In this document: one piece after another, positions 28,666-35,905 of the stretch | Layout: every line of letters begins with the position of its first letter | Numbering within the stretch: the stretch's first letter is position 1 | Origin: Streptomyces sp. SLBN-118 | GTDB taxonomy: Bacteria; Actinomycetota; Actinomycetes; Streptomycetales; Streptomycetaceae | Length of the DNA: 64,000 bases | Reading direction: 5' to 3' | NCBI RefSeq assembly: GCF_006715635.1 | Contig: NZ_VFNP01000002.1 | Location: 558,001 to 622,000, forward strand | Position numbers and translations under genes: made by a program | Notes under the pieces: generated by a model | Seen by the model: the letters and a program-made list of their open reading frames with translations, nothing else | Told to the model about the DNA's origin: nothing | The model's database searches: none

Positions 28666-30339
28666 ATGCTCACTGCTCTCCCGGCCGCCACAGGCCACTC
28701 CTCCCGCACCGCCACCTCCTGGTGGCGCGACGCGGTGATCTACCAGGTGTACGTGCGCAGCTTCCTCGACAGCACGGGGGACGGCATCGGTGACCTGGCC
28801 GGCGTACGGGCCGGACTGCCGTATCTGAGGAAGCTCGGTGTCGACGGCATCTGGCTCAGCCCGTTCTTTCCCTCGCCGCAGCACGACCACGGATACGACG
28901 TCGCCGACTACTGCGACGTCGACCCCGTCTACGGCGACCTGGCCGAGTTCGACCTGCTGATGGCCGACGCCCGCAGGCTCGGACTCAAGCTGCTGCTCGA
29001 CATCGTCCCCAACCACTGCTCCAGCGAGCACCCCTGGTTCCGCGAGGCACTCGCCGCCGCACCCGGCAGCGCGGCCCGCGCCCGGTTCCACTTCGCCGAC
29101 GGCCGCGGCCCCGACGGCTCCCAGCCCCCGAACAACTGGCGGGCGATGTTCGGCGGGCCCGCATGGAGCCGGATCACCGAGTCCGACGGCACCCCGGGCC
29201 AGTGGTACCTCCACCTGTTCACCCCGCAGCAGCCCGACCTGAACTGGCGCAACCCCGAAGTCGGCGACTCCTTCGAGCGCGTGCTCCGCTTCTGGCTCGA
29301 CCGGGGCGTCGACGGCTTCCGCATCGATGTGGCGGCCGGACTCTTCAAGCACCCCGAACTGCCCGACTCGGCCGACCCGGCCGCCGACGAGCGCGCCCGG
29401 GACTCGGTGAACCCGCTGGCCTGGAACCAGCCGGAAGTCCACCAGGTGTGGCGCCGCTGGCGATCGGTGTGCGAGGAGTACGCGTCCCTGGACGGCACCG
29501 AAAGGCTCCTGGTCGGCGAGGTCTCCGTGCCGACGGCCCGCGAGCACGCCAAGTACGTACGGCGGGACGAACTGCATCAGGCCTTCTTCTTCGACCTGCT
29601 CAGCGCCCCCTGGGACGCCGACGCCTTCCAGGCGACCATCACGGAGGCGATACGCGACATCGCCGGAACGGGCTCCACCGTCACCTGGGTGCTCAACAAC
29701 CACGACCAGGTGCGCACGGTCACCCGGTACGCGGGCGAGCCCGGCGTGGAGGCCAGCGGTCTCGGCGCCGCCCGTGCCCGCGCAGCCGCCCTGCTGATGC
29801 TGGCGCTGCCCGGCGCCGCGTATGTCTACCAGGGCGAGGAGCTCGGCCTCCCCGAAGTCCTGGATCTGCCCGACGAGGTACTCACCGACCCGATCTTCCG
29901 CCGCACCGGCAGCCGTGCGCGCATCCGCGACGGCTGCCGAGTGCCGCTGCCCTGGTCCGGCCATGCCTCACCGTTCGGCTTCAGCCAGGGCGCGGCCGGC
30001 GCTCGGCCCTGGCTTCCGCAGCCCGAGTGGTTCGCCGAACACGCCACCGACCGGGCACTGGCCGACACCCGCTCCTTCTGGCACCTCTACCGCGAAGGCC
30101 TTCAACTGCGGCGCAGTCTCCCCCAGTTGGGCGAAGGCAGCCTGCGCTGGCTGGAGGCACCCCCGCAGGTCCTCGCCATGGCCCGCGGTGACGGGCTGAT
30201 CTGCGCGGTCAACTTCGGCACCGAGCCCGTACCGGCCCCGGTCGCGGGCACCCCGCTCCTGTCCAGCGGGCCCTGCCCCGACGGCATGCTCCCCGGAGCG
30301 ACCGCCGCTTGGTGGACGGGCGACTGCCCCACCACCTGA
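28666..30339 (+). CDS. GH13 alpha-glucosidase
   Basis: 557 residues, glycoside hydrolase family 13 without signal peptide, hence cytoplasmic. The conserved regions are intact: DIVPNH (region I, from D112), GFRIDV with nucleophile Asp about 221, VGEVS with acid/base Glu about 285, and NNHDQ with Asp about 347. WWRDAVIYQVYVRSFLDSTGDGIGDL is typical of oligo-1,6- and maltooligosaccharide alpha-glucosidases. It cleaves glucose from sugars brought in by the importer encoded downstream. First gene of the operon. Confidence 0.92.
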   Translation: MLTALPAATGHSSRTATSWWRDAVIYQVYVRSFLDSTGDGIGDLAGVRAGLPYLRKLGVDGIWLSPFFPSPQHDHGYDVADYCDVDPVYGDLAEFDLLMADARRLGLKLLLDIVPNHCSSEHPWFREALAAAPGSAARARFHFADGRGPDGSQPPNNWRAMFGGPAWSRITESDGTPGQWYLHLFTPQQPDLNWRNPEVGDSFERVLRFWLDRGVDGFRIDVAAGLFKHPELPDSADPAADERARDSVNPLAWNQPEVHQVWRRWRSVCEEYASLDGTERLLVGEVSVPTAREHAKYVRRDELHQAFFFDLLSAPWDADAFQATITEAIRDIAGTGSTVTWVLNNHDQVRTVTRYAGEPGVEASGLGAARARAAALLMLALPGAAYVYQGEELGLPEVLDLPDEVLTDPIFRRTGSRARIRDGCRVPLPWSGHASPFGFSQGAAGARPWLPQPEWFAEHATDRALADTRSFWHLYREGLQLRRSLPQLGEGSLRWLEAPPQVLAMARGDGLICAVNFGTEPVPAPVAGTPLLSSGPCPDGMLPGATAAWWTGDCPTT

Positions 30340-30371
30340 AGCACACCCTCATTTTCGAAAGGACCATCATC

Positions 30372-31700
30372 ATGAGAATCACCACCAGCATTCGGACGGC
30401 AGCGGCCGCATCCACCGTGCTCGCCCTCGCCCTCGGCGCGAGCGCCTGCGGCGGGTCGACGGAGCCGGCCAGCGGCGGCAAGGACCTGAAGGGTCAGACC
30501 GTGACCGTGGCCGGAGTCTGGACCGGCAGCGAGCAGAAGAACTTCCGCAAGGTGCTGGACGCCTTCACCGAGCGGACCGGCGCCAAGACGGTCTTCGTGC
30601 CCACCGGTGACAACGTCTCCACCTTCGTCGGCAGCAAGATCGAGGGCGGCAACGCCCCGGACGTGGCGCTGGTCCCCCAGGTCGGCGTGCTCCAGCAGTT
30701 CGCCAAGGAGGGCTGGCTCGAGCCGCTGTCCGAGAAGGCCGCCTCGACCGCCGGGGCCAACCTCGCCGAGGTGTGGAAGAACTACGGCACCGTCGACAAG
30801 ACCTTCTACGGCCTGTACTTCAAGGCGGCCCACAAGTCGACCGTCTGGTACAGCCCGAGCGCGTTCCAGCAGGCCGGAGTGGCCGAGCCCAAGACCTTCG
30901 CGGACATGCTCAAGTCCGGCCGCACCATCGCGGACTCCGGACTCCCGGCCTTCTCCGTCGCCGGTGAGGACGGCTGGACGCTGACCGACTGGTTCGAGAA
31001 CATCTACCTCTCCCAGGCCGGACCCGAGAAGTACGACCAGCTGGCTTCCCACAGCATGCCCTGGACCGACGCCAGCGTGGTCAAGGCGCTGACCACCCTG
31101 GGCGAGGTCTTCAAGGACAAGCAGCTGCTCGCCGGAGGCTCGAGCGCGGCACTGAACACCGACTTCCCGGGCTCGGTCGAGCAGGTCTTCGGCCCCAAGC
31201 CCAAGGCCGGCATGGTCTACGAGGGCGACTTCGTCGGCGGCATGGCGAAGGACGACTTCGGCAAGAAGCTCGGCGAGGACGCCAAGTTCTTCCCGTTCCC
31301 CGCCGTCGACAGCGGCAAGGCTCCGGTGGTCAGCGGCGGTGACGCGGCCGTGGTCCTCAAGGACGGCAAGAACAAGAAGGCCGCACAGCGGCTGCTCGAG
31401 TTCCTGGCCACGCCCGAAGCGGCGGCCGTGTGGGCGAGCGCGGGAGGATTCATCTCCCCCAACAAGGACGTCGACCTCGCCTCGTACGCCGACGACACCA
31501 CCCGAGCGACTGCCGAGTCGCTGGTGGACGCCGGAGACTCGGTCCGCTTCGACATGTCCGACCAGGCGCCGGCCGCGTTCGGCGGAACCAAGGGCGCGGG
31601 CGAGTGGAAGCTCCTCCAGGACTTCCTGCGCGACCCCTCGAACCCCAAGGCCACCGCGGCCAAGCTCGAGGCCGCGGCCGCCAAGGCGTACAAGAGCTGA
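30372..31700 (+). CDS. Alpha-glucoside-binding lipoprotein
   Basis: 442 residues from the ATG at 30372, with AAAGGA eight bases upstream. Signal RTAAAASTVLALALGASAC puts the lipidated Cys at residue 26. The mature part is a family-1 solute-binding protein (GVWTGSEQKNFRKVLDAFTERTGAK, APDVALVPQVGVLQQFAKEGWLEPL, GLYFKAAHKSTVWYSP), of the alpha-glucoside (AglE-type) branch. Sits 32 bases after the glucosidase. Unlike the LpqY pair it has WY-S-P in place of a WYRND motif, so the substrate set likely differs. Confidence 0.88.
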   Translation: MRITTSIRTAAAASTVLALALGASACGGSTEPASGGKDLKGQTVTVAGVWTGSEQKNFRKVLDAFTERTGAKTVFVPTGDNVSTFVGSKIEGGNAPDVALVPQVGVLQQFAKEGWLEPLSEKAASTAGANLAEVWKNYGTVDKTFYGLYFKAAHKSTVWYSPSAFQQAGVAEPKTFADMLKSGRTIADSGLPAFSVAGEDGWTLTDWFENIYLSQAGPEKYDQLASHSMPWTDASVVKALTTLGEVFKDKQLLAGGSSAALNTDFPGSVEQVFGPKPKAGMVYEGDFVGGMAKDDFGKKLGEDAKFFPFPAVDSGKAPVVSGGDAAVVLKDGKNKKAAQRLLEFLATPEAAAVWASAGGFISPNKDVDLASYADDTTRATAESLVDAGDSVRFDMSDQAPAAFGGTKGAGEWKLLQDFLRDPSNPKATAAKLEAAAAKAYKS

Positions 31701-31712
31701 GGCCCTCCACCC

Positions 31713-33053
31713 ATGGCTGCACTCACCACATCCGCCCCCGCCGCGAATCCGCGGCGGCGGGCGCAGCGCAGGAGGCGCAACATCGCGGTGGTGTTCGTCC
31801 TCCCCGCGCTGCTGCTCCTCGGCGCCCTGGTCGTCTATCCCGTGCTGTTCTCCGCCGGTCGGAGCCTCTTCGACGCGAGCGGTGACCGCTTCGTAGGCGG
31901 CGAGAACTACGCCGAGATATTCAGCGATCCGGCGACGCTCAAAGCGATCCGCAACAGCACCATCTGGGTGGTCGTGGCTCCGGCGCTGCTGACCGGTATC
32001 GGCCTCGTGCTGGCCGTACTGACCGAGAAGGTGCGCTGGGCGACCGCGTTCAAGCTGGTGCTCTTCCTGCCCATGGCGGTCTCGTTCCTGGCCGCAGGCA
32101 TCATCTTCCGGCTCGCGTACGAGGAGGACCCGAACCGCGGCGTGCTCAACGCCGTCGCTGTCGGCGTCCACGACGCCTTCGACGACAGGTCCGCCTACCC
32201 CACCGCACGAGCCCGGCAGGGCCAGAACCTGACCGGGAATCCGGGCGGCGACTACCGTACGACCGAGGCGGTCAGCCCCGGCACGTCCATCAGCCTCGGC
32301 TTCGTCGGAGTGGCACCCGACAAGATGCCGTCCGACGCCCGGCCCGCCCGGACCGTCTCCTCCGCCACGCCCGGCGCCGACGAGGTCAGCGGCGTCGTCT
32401 ACCTCGACTTCACCCCGGGTGGCGGGGGCAGGCCGGGCAAGGTCGACCCGGCCGAGAAGGGTCTGCCGGGGATGTCGGTCGAGGTGGTACGGGACGGAAA
32501 GGTGGCAGGGAAAGCCACCACCGCCGCGGACGGCTCGTTCAACTTCCGCGGCCTGGAGGCGGGTTCGTACACCGTCCGGCTCCCGGCTGAGAACTTCGCC
32601 GCCCCCTACCAGGGCATTTCCTGGCTGGGTCCCGCCCTGGTCACCCCGGCGATCATCGGTGCCTATCTGTGGATCTGGACCGGCTTCTCGATGGTGCTGA
32701 TCGGCGCGGGACTCGCGGCCATCCCGCGGGACGCCCTTGAGGCGGCCCGGATGGACGGCGCCAACGAGTGGCAGATCTTCCGGAAGATCACAGTGCCGCT
32801 GCTCGCACCGGTGCTGACCGTGGTCTTCGTGACGCTCGTGATCAATGTGATGAAGGTCTTCGACCTCGTGTACATCATCGCGCCAGGGCCTGTGCAGGAA
32901 GAGGCCAACGTGCTGGCGACCCGGATGTGGCTGGTGTCCTTCGGCGGCGGGAACAACCAGGGGCTCGGAAGCGCCCTGAGCGTGCTGCTGCTGCTTCTGG
33001 TCGTGCCCGCCATGATCTTCAACGTCCGGCGCTTCCGAAGGAGCGGAGCATGA
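31713..33053 (+). CDS. Alpha-glucoside ABC permease with inserted beta-sandwich-like domain
   Basis: 446 residues, about 150 more than usual for a MalF-type permease. Helices 1-3 (FVLPALLLLGALVVYPVLF, VVVAPALLTGIGLVLAVLT, FLPMAVSFLAAGIIFRLAY) are followed at about residues 150-298 by a soluble, Gly/Pro/Thr-rich segment, then helices 4-6 with the EAA loop LEAARMDGANEWQIFRKIT. Within the insert, VSGVVYLDF to GLPGMSVEVVRDGKVAGKATTAADGSF to GLEAGSYTVRLPAENF matches SdrD-B/carboxypeptidase-regulatory-like beta-sandwich repeats. By topology the insert lies outside the membrane. The next gene's ATG overlaps the stop (ATGA). Confidence 0.85.
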   Translation: MAALTTSAPAANPRRRAQRRRRNIAVVFVLPALLLLGALVVYPVLFSAGRSLFDASGDRFVGGENYAEIFSDPATLKAIRNSTIWVVVAPALLTGIGLVLAVLTEKVRWATAFKLVLFLPMAVSFLAAGIIFRLAYEEDPNRGVLNAVAVGVHDAFDDRSAYPTARARQGQNLTGNPGGDYRTTEAVSPGTSISLGFVGVAPDKMPSDARPARTVSSATPGADEVSGVVYLDFTPGGGGRPGKVDPAEKGLPGMSVEVVRDGKVAGKATTAADGSFNFRGLEAGSYTVRLPAENFAAPYQGISWLGPALVTPAIIGAYLWIWTGFSMVLIGAGLAAIPRDALEAARMDGANEWQIFRKITVPLLAPVLTVVFVTLVINVMKVFDLVYIIAPGPVQEEANVLATRMWLVSFGGGNNQGLGSALSVLLLLLVVPAMIFNVRRFRRSGA

Positions 33054-33982
33054 GCGGCCACAGCACCATCGAGCGCGGTCCGTCCCTGCCGGTCGACAGG
33101 AACGCCGGCCCCGCCCACGCCCTGCCCCCGCGCCGGGGTCCCGTGAGCCGGCTGACCACATGGCTCGGCAACGGAGTGGTCCAGGCCGTCCTGCTCGTCG
33201 TCGCACTCGTCTGGATCACTCCGCTGGCCGGTCTGTTCCTGTCCTCGATGCGCTCCGAGCAGGACAACGCGGCCAAGGGGTGGTGGACGGCGCTGACCGA
33301 TCCGGGGCAGCTGTCCATGGACAACTACACCGCCCTGTTCAAGGACACCGGCATCACCCAGTCCTTCTGGAACACCGTCCTGATCTCGGTGCCCGCCACC
33401 GCGCTGGTCGTCGGCATCGCGGCCTTGGCCGGATACGCCTTCGCCTGGCTGGAGTTCCCCGGCCGCAACGCGATCTTCCTTGTGGTGGTGGGTCTGTTGG
33501 TGGTGCCCGTCCAGATCGGGCTGCTGCCGGTGGCCAAACTCTTCGGCGCCATCGGCCTGTTCGGCACGATCCCGGGCGTGATCCTCTTCCATGTCGCCTA
33601 CGGGCTGCCTTTCGCGATCTTCCTGCTCCGTAACTACTTCGCCGAGATCCCGCGCGAAATGCTCGAAGCAGCGCGGATGGACGGCGGCGGGGAGTGGCGG
33701 ATCTTCTCCCGGCTGATCCTGCCCCTGGGGCGGCCGGCACTGGCCAGCCTGGCGATCTTCCAGTTCCTCTGGGTCTGGAACGACATGCTCGTCGCGCTGC
33801 TCTTCGCCGACAGCGAGTCCCAGCCGCTCACCGTCGCGCTCCAGTCCGAGATGCGGCAGTTCGGCAGCAACATCGGAGTCCTGGCGCCGGGGGCCTTCCT
33901 CTCGCTGGTGGTGCCGCTGGTGGTCTTCTTCGCCTTCCAGCGACACTTCGTCCAGGGGGTGATGGCGGGCTCCGTCAAGTAG
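33050..33982 (+). CDS. Alpha-glucoside ABC permease, MalG type
   Basis: 310 residues, six helices starting VVQAVLLVVALVWITPLAGLF, EAA loop REMLEAARMDGGGEWRIFSRLILPL, and a final FLSLVVPLVVFFAFQRHFVQGVMAGSVK. Normal length with no insert. Translation is coupled to the preceding permease. The operon ends here without an ATPase; Streptomyces usually energise such importers with the shared MsiK, which is not in this window, and the SugC-like ATPase at 2746 is another possibility. A strong hairpin follows. Confidence 0.9.
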   Translation: MSGHSTIERGPSLPVDRNAGPAHALPPRRGPVSRLTTWLGNGVVQAVLLVVALVWITPLAGLFLSSMRSEQDNAAKGWWTALTDPGQLSMDNYTALFKDTGITQSFWNTVLISVPATALVVGIAALAGYAFAWLEFPGRNAIFLVVVGLLVVPVQIGLLPVAKLFGAIGLFGTIPGVILFHVAYGLPFAIFLLRNYFAEIPREMLEAARMDGGGEWRIFSRLILPLGRPALASLAIFQFLWVWNDMLVALLFADSESQPLTVALQSEMRQFGSNIGVLAPGAFLSLVVPLVVFFAFQRHFVQGVMAGSVK

Positions 33983-34006
33983 CGGATGCGCTCCCCATGC
34001 GCAGCT

Positions 34007-34040
34007 GGCGGTGCCGGACTACCGACTGTCCGGCACCGCC
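34007..34040. terminator. Terminator of the alpha-glucoside operon
   Basis: GGCGGTGCCGGAC (34007-34019) and GTCCGGCACCGCC (34028-34040) form a perfect 13-bp stem with an 8-base loop, 25 bases after the permease stop. It also overlaps the end of the opposing gene remnant at 34019 and can act in both directions. Confidence 0.8.
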
Positions 34041-34252
34041 GGCTGCTTTCGGGTCGCGGGAGTGTCTTCGTGGACACGCCACCCGGAGACCTGGTCGCCG
34101 CGGATCATGGCGGTCCAGAGCGCCGGTCCGGCGAGTGAGGGATCCGAGCGCTCCGAATGCCCGAAGACGGTGACGAGGTCGTCCCGCGCGGCGAGCGAGT
34201 CGAAGACGTTGCGGTAGTGGGGGAACGACGCGAAGAAGCCCCTCCCGGGCAA
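34019..34252 (-). pseudogene. C-terminal remnant of an NTF2/SnoaL-like protein
   Basis: A frame of 77 codons reads GRGFFASFPHYRNVFDSLAARDDLVTVFGHSERS, then LAGPALWTAMIRGDQVSGWRVHEDTPATRK. The strongly G/C third positions show real coding history, and the beta-strand pattern with a final W-x-V-x-EDT resembles the second half of NTF2/SnoaL-like proteins. There is no proper start: only a TTG at 34252, and the reading frame simply begins in the gap after the ATP-grasp gene. I read it as a decayed 3' fragment; a short intact gene is less likely. Confidence 0.5.
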
Positions 34253-34275
34253 ACTGGCACCGTGGCTGAGGGACG

Positions 34276-35247
34276 CTACGGACCGCCGTCATAGCCCGCC
34301 CAGGGAGCTCGCGCGCTCGGCGCCGGCGTGGCGGCCAGCCAGGTCGCGACCGCCTCGGCGATGGGCTCACCGGTTTCCAGCTCGATGAAGCCGAACTGGC
34401 CTCCCTGGTTGCACTCCAGGAACCACCAGACGTCTTCGCCGTCCACGGCGAAGTCGAAGGCGCCGTAAGCGATTCCGGAGAGATCGGCATACTCACGCAC
34501 CGACCGCGCCACCCGGTCGGGTACGTCCGTCGGCTCCCAGGAGTGTCCGGTGGTGCCGTAGCGCCCGTCGACCTGTCCGGACACGGAATCCTTCCGCGCG
34601 GCGAACATGCGTCCGCCGACGAATGTCAGCCGGATGTCCGCGCGTTTGGGGACGTACTGCTGAAGCAGGGTGGGGGCCGCCGCGACGCCGGAGAAGTCGG
34701 CATCCGGTCCGATGCGGGTCGTCGGCAGGGCGACGGGAGGATCGGTGGACGGCGGGCCGGATGCGGTCTTCACCACGATTTCCTTGTACTGCTCCGCGAA
34801 CTGCCGGGCCACACGCGGGAAGGTGGTGATGAGCGTGGGCGGCACCGCGAAACCGCTGCGGTGCGCGACACGCAACTGCCATGGCTTGCACCGGGCCTGC
34901 GCCGCGACGCACGGATGGTTCATCCAGCGCGCCGTGGTGGAGTACAGCATCCCGTACAACGCCTGCCGGGACTCTGCGCTCAGCCACTCCGACGGCTCCT
35001 CGGCATGCGCCGCGGGCTCACCCGGCCTGCGCACCCAGATCGAGCGCAGCCCGCTCATGCTGAGCAGCCGCCCGTCGGACGACAGGTAGCCCTCGAAGTC
35101 GCCGCGGACGTACTCGGCCGACATGTCGGCCTCACCGGGCAGGTCGGCCGGATCGAAGCGCACCAACGGGACACCCCGCTCATGCAGCTTGGCCACCACC
35201 ATGTCCGTCGTCACGTCCTGCTGGCAGGTCAGGATCAGCACAGTCAT
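34276..35247 (-). CDS. tgmB: ATP-grasp ligase of a graspetide (RiPP) locus, TgmB-like
   Basis: 323 residues. The N-terminal pre-ATP-grasp part (MTVLILTCQQDVTTDMVVAKLHERGVPLVRFDPADLP) and the short IWVRRPG motif are diagnostic of the MvdD/TgmB ligases that tie Ser/Thr/Lys side chains of a precursor peptide to Asp/Glu by omega-ester or omega-amide bonds. ATP-grasp core: IVVKTASGPP (Lys), LLQQYVPKRADIRLTFVGGRMFAA and the metal-binding FLECNQGGQFGFIELETG with E and N. It starts 17 bases after the precursor gene at 35265-35456, clearly one operon. No methyltransferase, protease or transporter gene adjoins it. Confidence 0.92.
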   Translation of the reverse strand: MTVLILTCQQDVTTDMVVAKLHERGVPLVRFDPADLPGEADMSAEYVRGDFEGYLSSDGRLLSMSGLRSIWVRRPGEPAAHAEEPSEWLSAESRQALYGMLYSTTARWMNHPCVAAQARCKPWQLRVAHRSGFAVPPTLITTFPRVARQFAEQYKEIVVKTASGPPSTDPPVALPTTRIGPDADFSGVAAAPTLLQQYVPKRADIRLTFVGGRMFAARKDSVSGQVDGRYGTTGHSWEPTDVPDRVARSVREYADLSGIAYGAFDFAVDGEDVWWFLECNQGGQFGFIELETGEPIAEAVATWLAATPAPSARAPWAGYDGGP

Positions 35248-35264
35248 TGGTCGCGCCGGGCCGG

Positions 35265-35456
35265 TCAGTCGTCGAAGTGCGTCTGTGAGCCGGCCGTTGA
35301 CGTCGTCGTACCGGTTGCGAGGAGGAGCGCCCGGTCGGAAATGGCGGGGCGGCCGTCGGGCAGGACGTTCAGTTGCAGGTTGGGGTCATACGAGTACGGG
35401 ATGCTGACCGCTGAATTCTCAGCGGGAAACGCGTAGTTCAGCGCGAACGGTCGCAT
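35265..35456 (-). CDS. tgmA: Graspetide precursor peptide, TgmA-like
   Basis: 63 residues from the ATG at 35456, with AAGGAG four bases before it; a longer frame to 35528 lacks a ribosome site. MRPFALNYA is the conserved N-terminal leader, followed by a DPNLQLNVLPDGRPA leader stretch like that recognised by ATP-grasp ligases. The C-terminal core TTTSTAGSQTHFDD offers T50, T51, T52, S53, T54, S57 and T59 as acceptors, but only D62 and D63 as carboxyl donors, so at most two omega-ester rings are expected. Belongs to the putative ATP-grasp-modified RiPP family (TIGR04186 type). Confidence 0.9.
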   Translation of the reverse strand: MRPFALNYAFPAENSAVSIPYSYDPNLQLNVLPDGRPAISDRALLLATGTTTSTAGSQTHFDD

Positions 35457-35543
35457 GAGTCTCCTTGGATGCTCACGATCTGGCGGTGCCACAGGTAACA
35501 GTACGTGTAGATGATGTAGGGGTATCACTACGTTCCGTCACAT

Positions 35544-35561
35544 CACCTTCATAATGAAGTG
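35544..35561. promoter_or_regulatory. Inverted repeat upstream of the graspetide operon
   Basis: CACCTTCATAATGAAGTG is an imperfect palindrome with CTTCA/TGAAG arms, 88 bases before the precursor start, in an AT-rich 200-bp stretch (35457-35669) that is otherwise empty and must hold the operon promoter. Candidate operator only. Confidence 0.35.
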
Positions 35562-35669
35562 AAAGACGTCACACAGAGGCTGGCCGCGGCCGGCTCGTAC
35601 TGTCTGACGTACTTGCGGGCAGGGAGCGTTCCACCGACTGTCCTTTCTCACATCCGGAGCCGTGACACG

Positions 35670-35705
35670 GACGAGCGCCCACCCCGGGAGGGGTGGGCGC
35701 TCGTC
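35670..35705. terminator. Strong hairpin between the graspetide operon and the lamin-tail remnant
   Basis: GACGAGCGCCCACCCC (35670-35685) and GGGGTGGGCGCTCGTC (35690-35705) form a perfect 16-bp stem closed by GGGA. It lies 17 bases after the stop of the minus-strand remnant at 35723 and was probably that gene's terminator. Confidence 0.85.
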
Positions 35706-35722
35706 ACGTTGCGATCAGACAC

Positions 35723-35896
35723 TCAGCACATCTTGTAGTCGACCCTGGTCGAGTTGTAGGAGCAGGTGTCGACCCTGCTGCCCGTGGACGTCTTGAGCGT
35801 CGCGGTGTCCTTGTCGTTGTTCCACACGTACCAGGGCGTGCCAATAGGACCAACCGCACAGCCCGGGGCAGGAGTTGAAGGATCCTGAACAAACAC
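35723..35896 (-). pseudogene. C-terminal remnant of a secreted lamin-tail-domain protein
   Basis: A GTG-initiated frame of 57 codons not exceeding its own terminator: VQDPSTPAPGCAVGPIG then WYVWNNDKDTATLKTSTGSR, VDTCSYNSTRVDYKMC, stop. The W-N-N-x-x-D-T-A-T-L-x-x-x-x-G-x-x-V-D-T pattern is the second half of the lamin tail (LTD) Ig-like domain seen in secreted Streptomyces proteins. The signal peptide and first half are missing; the adenosine deaminase-like gene begins its own coding 10 bases upstream. GAGG precedes the GTG, so translation of the stub is possible. Confidence 0.55.
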
Positions 35897-35905
35897 CGCA
35901 ACACC

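Noticed and set aside
30102..33206. 1034-codon minus-strand frame opposite the alpha-glucoside operon
   Set aside because: Shadow of three real genes; translation is Gly/Arg/His-rich with no recognisable motif.
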